A stretch of 64,000 nt of DNA from positions 124,001 to 188,000 of the forward strand of contig NZ_NESC01000004.1 in the NCBI RefSeq assembly GCF_003063575.1. The letters run 5' to 3'. Every line of letters begins with the position of its first letter. Positions within the stretch are counted from its first letter, which is position 1. A program made the position numbers and the translations under genes. The notes under the pieces are model-generated. The model was given only the letters and a program-made list of their open reading frames with translations. It was not told where the DNA came from and did not search any database. This document shows, piece after piece, positions 25,551 through 34,007 of the stretch. This DNA comes from Limnohabitans sp. Jir72. GTDB taxonomy: Bacteria > Pseudomonadota > Gammaproteobacteria > Burkholderiales > Burkholderiaceae_C.

Positions 25551-27182
25551 GTGAACTCCACATGGATCAGTTTGGGCGCTTTGGCAGCTTTGGCACCCGC
25601 AATTCGGCAGCGCATCCAGTTGTCGCGTGCCAAGCACCGCTCTTTGGCTGGGCACTCGCGCATGGCCAAACGCCTGGCACGCTGGTTGCCGGGCTACAGC
25701 TTTGGCGAAAGCCAATTTTTTGGCTGTGACGGTGCGCCCGCATCGGTTCAAGCCACGCGCCGTGCTGCATTTTTTGAGCTCGCTCAAACCCTGCAAACAC
25801 GCCACCGCTTGAGCATCGAGGCCACCGCGCAAGCCCGTGACAACATCTCGGACATGCAATTCATCGCGGCATACCGGGTGCCGTTCCAGTTCAGCCCCCT
25901 GGTGCGCGAACATCTGAAAGTCGGCTCTTTTTTGCAATCGGCCCAAGGCGTTCAAGTCACCGATCTGGACGGCGAGGTCTTCTACGACCTCACCGGCTCT
26001 TACGGCGTGAACGTGTTCGGTGCCGACTTCTACAAAAAAACCATGGCCGAAGGCCTGGCCAGAACACAAGCACTTGGCCCTGTGCTGGGCGCGTACCACC
26101 CTTGCGTGGCCAGCAATGCCGAGCGGCTCAAAGCCATCTCGGGCATGGACGAAGTGTCGTTCCACATGTCGGGCACCGAAGCCGTCATGCAAGCGGTGCG
26201 CCTGGCGCGCTACCACACACGGCGCAAAAACATCGTGCGCTTTTGTGGCGCTTACCACGGCTGGTGGGAGGATGTTCAACCCGGCCCCGGCAACCCCATG
26301 CCACCGCGCGAGACCTACACCCTGAGCGATATGAACGAACGCAGCCTCGATGTCTTGCGCACCCGCAAAGACATCGCCTGTGTGCTGGTCAACCCCTTGC
26401 AGGCTCTGCACCCCAATGCCAATGCCCCTGGCGATTCGACCCTGGTCGACAGCAGCCGACGCGCCGCCTACGACCGCCAGGCTTACACCGCATGGCTGCA
26501 CCAACTGCGCAAAGTCTGCACAGAGCGTGGCATCGTGTTGATCTTTGACGAAGTCTTTCTGGGCTTTCGCCTGGCAGCAGGGGGCGCACAAGCCTACTTT
26601 GGCGTGCAAGCCGACATGGTCACCTATGGCAAAACATTGGGCGGCGGCTTCCCTGTGGGCGTGGTCTGCGGCAAACAGCGTTGGATGCACCGCTTTGATG
26701 CCAAGCGCCCTGCGGACATCTGCTTTGCACGCGGCACCTTCAACGCCCACCCGGCCGTGATGGGCGCGATGTCGGCATTTCTGGACCAACTGGAAACCCC
26801 CGAGGTCACCCAGCTTTATGAAGGCTTGGATGACCGCTGGAATGCCCGCGCCAAGCGCTTCAACGACACCATGCAAGCGAACGCCATCCCCTTGCAGGCG
26901 GCCAACATGTCGAGTGTTTGGACACTGTTTTACACGCAGCCCAGCCGCTACAACTGGATGCTGCAGTACTACCTGAGGCTGCATGGTTTGGCTCTGAGTT
27001 GGGTGGGCACGGGGCGTTTGATTTTCAGTCTCAACTATGACGATGCTGCGTTTGATGCTGTGCTGCAAAAGTTTGTGCAGGCCTGTCAGCAGATGCAGCA
27101 AGATGGCTGGTGGTGGCACAGCCCCGAATTGACCAACAAAGCCATTCGCCGCCGCATCCTGAAAGAAACCCTGTTCCGTTGA
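25551..27182 (+). CDS. Class III (glutamate-1-semialdehyde aminomutase-type) aminotransferase with long N-terminal extension
   Basis: PLP enzyme of 543 aa starting with GTG (AAGGA 9 bases upstream). The catalytic core runs from about residue 105: FYDLTGSYGVNVFG, SGTEAVMQAVRLAR, CGAYHGWWEDVQ, LIFDEVFLGFR, and the PLP lysine in TYGKTLGGGFP. True HemL is about 430 aa; this protein has an extra 100-residue N-terminal segment and a C-terminal tail. It is therefore probably not a heme-pathway enzyme. It is divergent from psd and followed by a terminator, in a region of lipid genes. An amino-sugar or amino-alcohol substrate for a head group is a guess. Confidence 0.82.
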   Translation: MNSTWISLGALAALAPAIRQRIQLSRAKHRSLAGHSRMAKRLARWLPGYSFGESQFFGCDGAPASVQATRRAAFFELAQTLQTRHRLSIEATAQARDNISDMQFIAAYRVPFQFSPLVREHLKVGSFLQSAQGVQVTDLDGEVFYDLTGSYGVNVFGADFYKKTMAEGLARTQALGPVLGAYHPCVASNAERLKAISGMDEVSFHMSGTEAVMQAVRLARYHTRRKNIVRFCGAYHGWWEDVQPGPGNPMPPRETYTLSDMNERSLDVLRTRKDIACVLVNPLQALHPNANAPGDSTLVDSSRRAAYDRQAYTAWLHQLRKVCTERGIVLIFDEVFLGFRLAAGGAQAYFGVQADMVTYGKTLGGGFPVGVVCGKQRWMHRFDAKRPADICFARGTFNAHPAVMGAMSAFLDQLETPEVTQLYEGLDDRWNARAKRFNDTMQANAIPLQAANMSSVWTLFYTQPSRYNWMLQYYLRLHGLALSWVGTGRLIFSLNYDDAAFDAVLQKFVQACQQMQQDGWWWHSPELTNKAIRRRILKETLFR

Positions 27183-27185
27183 GTT

Positions 27186-27220
27186 AAAAAAACGTCAGGG
27201 CTTTCGCCCTGACGTTTCTT
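27186..27220. terminator. Bidirectional terminator after the aminotransferase gene
   Basis: Stem ACGTCAGGGC/GCCCTGACGT with a TTTC loop, flanked by A-run on the left and TTTCTT on the right. It serves the aminotransferase gene and the convergent Mpo1-like gene. Confidence 0.9.
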
Positions 27221-27248
27221 GTCGTGCCGGGATCAATTCAGGGCACCG

Positions 27249-27866
27249 TCAAAGCGAAGTGCGCATTTCGACATGTTCAAACCGCTGACCTTTGAGCAAC
27301 TGAAAAGGGGCTTTGTGGTACAGGTAAATGTCATGAAAGGGATCGGTCAAAATTTTGGTCATCCAAACCAGCCCCGTCTGAACATCCTTGAGAAAGAACA
27401 AATGCGTCGTGCGGAACAACAAAGCCGCCACGCCCAAGTACAGCCAGGCATAACCCACCGCGTGCAAGAAGCCAGCGAAGTCTTCGTGCACAGGCAACAA
27501 GCCCAACAAACCAGGCTTCAAATAAATGGCCAAGGGCAGCAAAGCCCAGGCGCTGAGCAACACCACCTTGCGGCGCAAGTTGTAGCCCACTTTGATCTCT
27601 TCCTTGTGATCTTGGGTCGCTTGGTTCACATGGTCATAACCCAAGGGCTCAAAGAAAAAGTGACCCGATTGGCGTGAAGTCATCGAGACCAGCCAAGCGA
27701 TCAAAGCGGCCACCGCAGGATCGATGAACAACATGCCATAAGCCACCACAAAACTCATGGCGCTGAGCAAGTGCAGCGACTGGTTGATGCGGCAGTGGTG
27801 GTAGTAGCGGTGGTCATCCCAGCGCTGAGTGCGCAAAGCTTCCAGAAAATCTTTCACAAAAGTCAC
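27249..27866 (-). CDS. Mpo1/DUF962-like multipass membrane protein
   Basis: A 205 aa membrane protein with about four helices. The pattern YYHHCRINQSLHLLSAM and a later RQSGHFFFEPLGYD resemble the HHxxN and QxxGHxxFE motifs of Mpo1 (DUF962), an iron-dependent dioxygenase of 2-hydroxy fatty acids in yeast. Identity rests on these His motifs and topology only. It lies between the aminotransferase (convergent) and the Agt-like glycosyltransferase (divergent). A lipid-related role is an inference. Confidence 0.5.
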   Translation of the reverse strand: MTFVKDFLEALRTQRWDDHRYYHHCRINQSLHLLSAMSFVVAYGMLFIDPAVAALIAWLVSMTSRQSGHFFFEPLGYDHVNQATQDHKEEIKVGYNLRRKVVLLSAWALLPLAIYLKPGLLGLLPVHEDFAGFLHAVGYAWLYLGVAALLFRTTHLFFLKDVQTGLVWMTKILTDPFHDIYLYHKAPFQLLKGQRFEHVEMRTSL

Positions 27867-27940
27867 CTCTCATTGAATGTGTGTGTCAATCATGATGAAA
27901 GGGTGTGAAAAAACGATGACAGGCTTTCAAAAACTCTTTT

Positions 27941-27958
27941 TTGTCATCAAGTTGTTAA
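27941..27958 (+). promoter_or_regulatory. PhoB box upstream of the first Agt-like glycosyltransferase
   Basis: TTGTCATCAAGTTGTTAA: first half-site perfect in its TGTCAT core, second half-site TTGTTAA, G-to-G spacing 11. It ends 23 bases before the chosen start codon, which supports translation beginning at 27982 and not at upstream in-frame codons. Confidence 0.65.
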
Positions 27959-27981
27959 ATGTCCGCTTCACGATCAGTGCC

Positions 27982-29184
27982 ATGGAACATTCACAAAATG
28001 ATCAGATCGTGGTCGAGAATTTTGAACCCGAGAACAAATCACTGCGTATCGCTGTGGTGACTGAAACTTGGCCACCCGAAGTGAACGGGGTGGCACTGAC
28101 ACTGTCGAAATTGGTCCATCAATTGAATCAACGCCGTCACACGATCCAACTCATCCGCCCCAGACAGGACAAGCATGAGCGGCAATCAGACAGTTTGGGT
28201 TGGTCCGAACTGCTGTTGCGCGGTCTCCCCATCCCGAGGTACCCACAACTCAAGCTGGGCCTGCCCAGCAAAAAAGCCCTCATCAAGGCCTGGAGCCATC
28301 AGCGACCGGACTTGATCCACATCGCCACAGAGGGGCCCCTCGGCTGGTCTGCCGTGCAGGCTGCGCACACCTTGCGCATTCCAGTGACCTCTGATTTCAG
28401 AACCAATTTTCACAGTTACAGCAAACACTATGGCATCGGCTGGCTGAGCAAGCCCATCGTGGCTTACCTGCGGAAATTTCACAACCGCACAGCTTGCACG
28501 ATGGTGCCCACCCACGCCTTGAAAGCTGAACTGGAGGCGTCGGGCTTTCAAAATTTACGCGTCGTGTCACGCGGTGTAGACACCAAGATTTTCCATCCCG
28601 CGCGCAGAAGCCAAGCATTTCGCGATACATGGCATGCCGATGACTCGACCATGGTCTTGCTGTCTGTAGGCCGCTTGGCACCGGAAAAGAACCTTGACTT
28701 GATCATCAGCACCTACAAGGCCTTGCAACAGGCAAAACGCAAGGTCAAATTGGTGTTTGCAGGCGATGGTCCTTACCGTGCGACATTGGAAAACAACTGC
28801 CCTGATGCGATTTTCATGGGCATGTGCACCCACGATGAACTGGCGTCGCTCTATGCCAATTCTGACCTGTTTCTTTTCCCCAGCCTGACGGAAACTTTCG
28901 GCAATGTGACCTTGGAAGCGCTCGCCTGCGGCACACCGGTTTTAGCCTTTGATTGTGCCGCCGCATCAGAGCTGGTAGAAGACACACTCAACGGCTGGCT
29001 GGTTCGAAGCGAGAGTCCCCAAGAGTTCATTCAAACGGCACTGGCCATCACCACGACGCCAGACGTTTTGCATCAAGCTCGGCAGTTCAACTGCGCGCGA
29101 AGCCTTCAATGGGATTGGCAAGAAATTGCGCATCAAGTCGAAAAAATATTCCGCATGACCCTTCATGAAGCTGGAAAATCCTGA
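27982..29184 (+). CDS. GT4-family glycosyltransferase, Agt-like (probable diacylglycerol glycosyltransferase)
   Basis: A 400 aa GT-B fold enzyme. The N-terminal motif RIAVVTETWPPEVNGVALTL and HIATEGPLGWSA are typical of the Agt/PimB-like group that glycosylates lipids. The C-terminal domain shows SVGRLAPEKNLDL and the GT4 EX7E motif in LTETFGNVTLEALACGTP. Known Agt enzymes make monoglucosyl and glucuronosyl diacylglycerol under phosphate starvation. A Pho box directly upstream and ugd (UDP-glucuronate source) nearby support the same role here. The start MEHSQNDQIVV has no strong ribosome site. It is homologous to the second glycosyltransferase near 47 kb. Confidence 0.8.
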   Translation: MEHSQNDQIVVENFEPENKSLRIAVVTETWPPEVNGVALTLSKLVHQLNQRRHTIQLIRPRQDKHERQSDSLGWSELLLRGLPIPRYPQLKLGLPSKKALIKAWSHQRPDLIHIATEGPLGWSAVQAAHTLRIPVTSDFRTNFHSYSKHYGIGWLSKPIVAYLRKFHNRTACTMVPTHALKAELEASGFQNLRVVSRGVDTKIFHPARRSQAFRDTWHADDSTMVLLSVGRLAPEKNLDLIISTYKALQQAKRKVKLVFAGDGPYRATLENNCPDAIFMGMCTHDELASLYANSDLFLFPSLTETFGNVTLEALACGTPVLAFDCAAASELVEDTLNGWLVRSESPQEFIQTALAITTTPDVLHQARQFNCARSLQWDWQEIAHQVEKIFRMTLHEAGKS

Positions 29185-29209
29185 ACTCCAGAGGCCTTGA
29201 AGGGTCGGC

Positions 29210-30418
29210 TCAAGCAGATTTTCTCCAAAACTTCATGCCCAACGGCAAGACAGCCGCCAAAAGTGGGACAGTCAACAAAAGCATGATGCTCCATAAACGC
29301 ATGCCTGCAGCCAGCAAAGCACTGTAGATTCCAAGCATCACCAACACGCTCAAATTTTCGTTGAATCCTTGAACCGCAATCGAGCGCCCTGAAGTGAGTA
29401 TTTTTTGACCTCGGTGCTGAAGCAACGCATTCATCGGCACCAGCAGCATGCCCCCCGAAAAACCCGCTGCAAGCAAAACGGGAATGGCCAGTGCCACCCC
29501 GCTGATCAGCGTCATCAAGGGCAAGATGGCGGCAAGCAACAAACCCCAAACCATCGCCTTGCGTGCATTGAAAAGCTGAAATTGCTTGGATGCACGCCAA
29601 GCGCCCGCCATCACACCGATCGCGACAAGGGCTTGCAAATACGCCCCTTGCTGCAACGTCAAACCCGCCATGCTCTGGGCCCAGGCGAGCACAGCAAACT
29701 GCAAAACGGCCCCCACCCCCCAACTGAGGGTGGTCACATACAAAGAGACGCCGCCCAAAGGGTCTTTCCACAGTTGACGGTTACTTTGCCAAAAAACTGA
29801 CCAACGCAAGTCGCGCCAGAGCAGCGGCAGCTGAACATTGCCCGCGCCCATGGTGCCCAAGCCTGCATTGAGAAATGCAGAAACAACATAGATCAGCGAC
29901 ACGAGCGCAAACGCGTCCAAAGCACTCGAATTCAAACCGCTGATGGCCAGCGAAGCACTGTGACCATGCCAGCCGATCAGCCACCCTCCCAAGGCCACCC
30001 CCAACAAGACCGACATCACCACTGAGACTTCCAGCCAAGCATTGGCCTTGACCAAATGTGAAGCCGCAACCGTCTCGGTCACCAGCCCATACTTGGCTGG
30101 CGCATACACGGCCGCAGCGATCCCAATCAGGGCGAACGCCACCAAAGGATTCACACCCAAGACCAACAGCACCACGCCGCTGAGCTTGACCAAGTTCATG
30201 CTGGCCATCAAACGCCCTTTAGGAAATGCGTCTGAAACAGGACCCACCACGCTGGCCAACAACACATACGACAAAGTGAAGGAAAACTTGAGCAAGGGCG
30301 CCCACCAAACGGGATAGCCCTGCTCTTGTAAAAAGAAAACGCCCAAAATCATCAAGGCGTTGTCGGCCAGACCGCTGGCGAATTGCGCCAGAATCAAGGC
30401 ATAAAAACCTTTAGGCAT
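29210..30418 (-). CDS. lplT: Lysophospholipid transporter LplT (MFS)
   Basis: Major facilitator protein of 402 aa with about twelve helices that flips lysophospholipids to the inner leaflet for re-acylation. Family features: FYALILAQFASGLADNALMI near the N-terminus and AAVYAPAKYGLVTE. The usual partner Aas (acyltransferase/acyl-ACP synthetase) is absent from the window. The gene overlaps the end of ugd by 8 bases, so it is translated from the same transcript, which places lysolipid recycling next to the phosphate regulon. Confidence 0.9.
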   Translation of the reverse strand: MPKGFYALILAQFASGLADNALMILGVFFLQEQGYPVWWAPLLKFSFTLSYVLLASVVGPVSDAFPKGRLMASMNLVKLSGVVLLVLGVNPLVAFALIGIAAAVYAPAKYGLVTETVAASHLVKANAWLEVSVVMSVLLGVALGGWLIGWHGHSASLAISGLNSSALDAFALVSLIYVVSAFLNAGLGTMGAGNVQLPLLWRDLRWSVFWQSNRQLWKDPLGGVSLYVTTLSWGVGAVLQFAVLAWAQSMAGLTLQQGAYLQALVAIGVMAGAWRASKQFQLFNARKAMVWGLLLAAILPLMTLISGVALAIPVLLAAGFSGGMLLVPMNALLQHRGQKILTSGRSIAVQGFNENLSVLVMLGIYSALLAAGMRLWSIMLLLTVPLLAAVLPLGMKFWRKSA

Positions 30419-31865
30419 GTGCCATGCCGTGCGCAAGCGCAGGCAACTTGGCTTCATCAGCCAGCTCGATCACGGAATCGAAGCTCAACAAGGGCACCAA
30501 GTGGTTGCGTCGGCCAATACCTTGGTAGGCCATGCCCAATTCACTGAGCGCCTCCGGGTTGTACAAATTGCGACCATCCAGAATGAACGGCTTTCGCATG
30601 ACTGATTTCATCCCGTCAAAGTCGGGGTTGTGAAAATTTTTCCACTCCGTCAGCACCATCAGTGCATCGGCCCCTTCCAAGGCTTGCATATCGGAATCGG
30701 TCAGCGCAAACTGCGCCAGCAAATGCTCACGGCCTGCCAGGTCTTGGCGCAAAGCCTTCATGGCTTCATGTCCTGCAATCGGGTCATACGCCGTCACACG
30801 TGCGCCACGCAAGAGCAAATGCTCAATCACCACACGGCTGGGGGCTTCGCGCATGTCATCGGTGTTGGGTTTGAAGGCCAAGCCCCAAATGGCGATGCGG
30901 CGACCCGACAAATCCGGCCCCATGGCCTTGACCAGGCGATCCACCAGCAACAATTTCTGGCGTTGATTGACTTGTTCAGTCGCTTGCACAACCGACATGG
31001 ATTGACCATGCGCCTGCGCGGTGCTGACCAAGGCCTGCGTGTCCTTGGGAAAGCAACTGCCGCCATACCCGCATCCAGCATACAAAAAGCTGTGCCCAAT
31101 TCTGCTGTCTGCACCGATACCACGTCGAATATGATCAATGTCAGCGCCCAAAGCATCCGACAAATTGGCCATCTCATTCATGAAGGAGATGCGTGCAGCC
31201 AGCATGGCATTGGCAGCGTATTTGGTCAGCTCGGCACTGCGCACATCCATCCACACAGTGCGTGAATGGTGGCGGTTGAAACTGGCATACAAATCGCCCA
31301 TCATGCGCTGGCTTTTGGCCTGATGAATGCCCTCGTCGATGCCCACCACAATTCGGTCGGGCCGCATGAAATCATCGATCGCAGCCCCCTCTTTGAGAAA
31401 TTCCGGATTAGAGATGACGTCAAACACATGTGTGGGCATGCCGCGATGTGACAACTCGTGCTCTATCGCTGCACGCACTCTGTCTGCCGTACCCACAGGC
31501 ACGGTCGATTTGTTCACGATCAGCTTAAAACCCTTGAGTTGACGCCCGATCATTGAGGCCACCGACAGCACATGGCTCAAATCAGCAGACCCATCTTCGG
31601 TCGCCGGCGTGCCCACGGCAATGAACAGGACATCTCCGTGTTCAATCGCTTCGTTGCTGTCTGTGGTGAAACGAATTCGGCCGTCGGCTCTGTTCTTGGC
31701 CAACAGCTCTTTCAAACCTGGTTCATAAATAGGCACATCACCTTCTTGCAAGGCTCGAATTTTGGTCTCGTCCTTGTCAAGGCAAACCACTTTGAATCCG
31801 AGATCAGACAGGCAAGCTCCCGTGACCAATCCAACATAACCTGAGCCAATAACTGTGATGCGCAT
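30411..31865 (-). CDS. ugd: UDP-glucose 6-dehydrogenase
   Basis: Oxidises UDP-glucose to UDP-glucuronate with two NAD. It is 484 aa. The Rossmann motif GSGYVGLVTGACLSDLG opens the protein; the catalytic Cys is in YAGCGYGGSCFPKDT; the C-terminal domain has LAFKPNTDDMREAPS. A tail of about 30 residues after GIGRRNHLVPLLS is longer than minimal Ugd. It follows phoR after 96 bp on the same strand and overlaps lplT. UDP-glucuronate could feed glucuronosyl-diacylglycerol made by the Agt-like enzymes or a polysaccharide. Confidence 0.96.
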   Translation of the reverse strand: MRITVIGSGYVGLVTGACLSDLGFKVVCLDKDETKIRALQEGDVPIYEPGLKELLAKNRADGRIRFTTDSNEAIEHGDVLFIAVGTPATEDGSADLSHVLSVASMIGRQLKGFKLIVNKSTVPVGTADRVRAAIEHELSHRGMPTHVFDVISNPEFLKEGAAIDDFMRPDRIVVGIDEGIHQAKSQRMMGDLYASFNRHHSRTVWMDVRSAELTKYAANAMLAARISFMNEMANLSDALGADIDHIRRGIGADSRIGHSFLYAGCGYGGSCFPKDTQALVSTAQAHGQSMSVVQATEQVNQRQKLLLVDRLVKAMGPDLSGRRIAIWGLAFKPNTDDMREAPSRVVIEHLLLRGARVTAYDPIAGHEAMKALRQDLAGREHLLAQFALTDSDMQALEGADALMVLTEWKNFHNPDFDGMKSVMRKPFILDGRNLYNPEALSELGMAYQGIGRRNHLVPLLSFDSVIELADEAKLPALAHGMAHA

Positions 31866-31867
31866 AG

Positions 31868-31890
31868 ATCAACCTCCATTTGAGGTTGAT
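31868..31890 (-). promoter_or_regulatory. Hairpin covering the ugd ribosome binding site
   Basis: On the mRNA strand, ATCAACCTC and GAGGTTGAT (9/9 complementary, 5-base loop) lie just before the ugd ATG. The right arm contains the GGAGG Shine-Dalgarno sequence, so the folded RNA would hide it. It may be a translational switch or a thermosensitive structure. Confidence 0.6.
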
Positions 31891-31961
31891 GATTCACACT
31901 GACGGTGAAACTATGAAGTCAAAAAAAAGAAACTCCGATGACAAGATGGCATCCGAATTGC

Positions 31962-33296
31962 TCAAAATTCCCAAGGCTCCACACGGCTGATCGGCAAAGA
32001 CAGCATGAAGTTGGACCCTTTGCCCAACTGGCTTTCAATGCGCAATTCGCCGCCATGACGTTGCGCCACATGCTTGGCAATGGCCAAGCCCAGGCCGGTG
32101 CCGCCCGTCTCGCGTGAACGACTTCGGTCAACCCGGTAAAAACGCTCAGACAATCGTGGCAAGTGCTCGGGTGCAATGCCCGGCCCTGTGTCCTTAACAG
32201 ACAAGACCACCTGCTCAGCATCACGTGACCATGACACATGGATCTTGCCGCCTGTAGGCGTGTAACGAACAGCGTTGCTGACCAGATTAGAGACCGCACT
32301 GAGCAACTCAGAACGCACACCCAACAGCGCCCATGCGGGTGCAGGCTCAAATACAAAATCATGTGCAGCCTGTCGCTGCTCGATGTCATGCCCCCCTAAA
32401 ACTGCCGACAAAGCATGGGCATCAGAGGCGACCTGCGCCATCAGTTCTTTGAGTGAAACTTTTTCAGCCATACCGGGCGGCAGACTTCCTTCCAACTGGG
32501 ACAAAGTCAACAAATCGGCGACGAGACTTTGCATGCGTGATGCTTGCACAGCCATCAAATCCAAATACTCTTGGCGTTCGGATTCCTCAAGTGGAATCAT
32601 TTGCAAAGTCTCGACAAAACCGCTGAGCACCGTCAAAGGGGTTCGGATTTCATGCGACACATTGGCTACAAAATCACGGCGCATGGCATCGGCCATGGCC
32701 ATCAAGGTGATGTCGCGACTGAGCAACAACTGCCGTCCGTCGCCATAGGCGTGCAACTGAACAGACAACTTGACCGTTTGTGCAACTGTCAACGATCGCC
32801 CATCAATGATCACATCCGAATCGTGCGGGGCCTGCGCAAAATACTTGGAAAAAACCGGGTCACGGACAAGGTGGACCACATGCTGCATGCGATCGCGACT
32901 GCTGTCCAAGCCCCAATGCGCACTAGCGGTGTCGTTGAACCATTCGATGCGTCCTTGCTCATCGAGCAAGATCACACCATTGGGGGAAGCTTGAATCGCT
33001 GACAGAAAATCGTGAAGCCTTTTCTCATGCATGCTGGCATGCTTGTCGCGCAGCTTGAGCAAGCGTTGCACGCGCTGTGCTATCTCAAGCCACACACCGG
33101 ACCATGGCACATCGCTCATCAGATCGGCACCAGATAGCCAACGCTCAAGTCGGTGAATTCTCCAAAGGAGCAAACTTGCCGTGAACAAGGCACTTGCGAG
33201 CACCAAGAATACCGCCAAGATGAATCCTGAAAACCACCAACCGATCAAGGCCAGCAACGAAGCGGCAACACTGAAAAGCCAAATAGAAGAAAACAT
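31962..33296 (-). CDS. phoR: Phosphate regulon sensor histidine kinase PhoR
   Basis: Inner-membrane kinase (444 aa) that phosphorylates PhoB when phosphate is low. Two N-terminal helices (residues about 1-45) are followed by a PAS domain (FLSAIQASPNGVILLDEQGRIEWFN). The dimerisation helix carries the phosphorylated His in VSHEIRTP (about His215), and the ATPase domain has N-box NLVSNAVRY, DTGPGIA and GGTGLGLAIAKH. It lies 15 bp after phoB and continues the pst-pho transcript. Confidence 0.96.
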   Translation of the reverse strand: MFSSIWLFSVAASLLALIGWWFSGFILAVFLVLASALFTASLLLWRIHRLERWLSGADLMSDVPWSGVWLEIAQRVQRLLKLRDKHASMHEKRLHDFLSAIQASPNGVILLDEQGRIEWFNDTASAHWGLDSSRDRMQHVVHLVRDPVFSKYFAQAPHDSDVIIDGRSLTVAQTVKLSVQLHAYGDGRQLLLSRDITLMAMADAMRRDFVANVSHEIRTPLTVLSGFVETLQMIPLEESERQEYLDLMAVQASRMQSLVADLLTLSQLEGSLPPGMAEKVSLKELMAQVASDAHALSAVLGGHDIEQRQAAHDFVFEPAPAWALLGVRSELLSAVSNLVSNAVRYTPTGGKIHVSWSRDAEQVVLSVKDTGPGIAPEHLPRLSERFYRVDRSRSRETGGTGLGLAIAKHVAQRHGGELRIESQLGKGSNFMLSLPISRVEPWEF

Positions 33297-33311
33297 ACCG
33301 TCGCCCTGCCA

Positions 33312-34007
33312 TCAAGCCACAGGAGACCCCGTCAGTCGATAGCCCGCGCCTCGGACCGTCTCGATCATGGTGCCTGCTTCTCCCAAAGACTCGCGCAGGC
33401 GCTTGACGTGCACATCCACAGTGCGCTCTTCAATGTACACATGGTCACCCCAGATTTTGTCCAGCAACATGCCACGGGTGTGAACGCGTTCGGGGTGGCG
33501 CATCAGGTACTGCAAGAGCTTGAATTCGGTAGGCCCCACCTTCAGCGGCTTGTCCTGCCAGCTGACGCGGTAGGTGTCGGCATCGAGTTGCAGTTCGGCA
33601 ATTTTTACCAAACCGCCTGCAGATTCAGGCACACGGCGGCGCAAGACAGCGCGAATTCGCGCCAACAGTTCACGTGGCGAAAAAGGCTTGACGATGTAAT
33701 CATCCGCACCCGCATCAAGCCCCGCCACACGGTCGGCTTCATCGCCGCGCGCGGTCAGCATCAAGATGGGCACCGCCTTTGTTCGTGCCGCAGAGCGCCA
33801 GCGGCGTGCCAGCGCCAAGCCACTCTCTCCCGGCAGCATCCAGTCGAGCAAAATCACATCCGGCAAGATTTCGTCAAGTTCACGTTGCGCAGACTCGGCG
33901 TCCATCGCCCACACCGGCTGAAAGCCGTTGTGGCGCAAGTTCACCGAAATGAGTTCGGCAATCGCCGACTCGTCTTCGACAATCAGAATTCTGGGCAGGC
34001 TTCTCAT
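33312..34007 (-). CDS. phoB: Phosphate regulon response regulator PhoB
   Basis: OmpR-family transcription factor (231 aa) that binds Pho boxes. Receiver domain: acidic pair in ILIVEDESAIAE, phosphoacceptor Asp in VILLDWMLPGESG (about residue 54), Lys in YIVKPFSPREL. Winged-helix DNA-binding domain from about residue 130 (PTEFKLLQYLMRHPERV, then YIEERTVDVHVKRLRESL). It overlaps phoU by 4 bases. The many Pho boxes in this window are its likely targets. Confidence 0.97.
   Translation of the reverse strand: MRSLPRILIVEDESAIAELISVNLRHNGFQPVWAMDAESAQRELDEILPDVILLDWMLPGESGLALARRWRSAARTKAVPILMLTARGDEADRVAGLDAGADDYIVKPFSPRELLARIRAVLRRRVPESAGGLVKIAELQLDADTYRVSWQDKPLKVGPTEFKLLQYLMRHPERVHTRGMLLDKIWGDHVYIEERTVDVHVKRLRESLGEAGTMIETVRGAGYRLTGSPVA

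Noticed and set aside
25506..27119. 537-residue minus-strand frame
   Set aside because: Fully antisense to the aminotransferase, which has an intact PLP fold; shadow frame.
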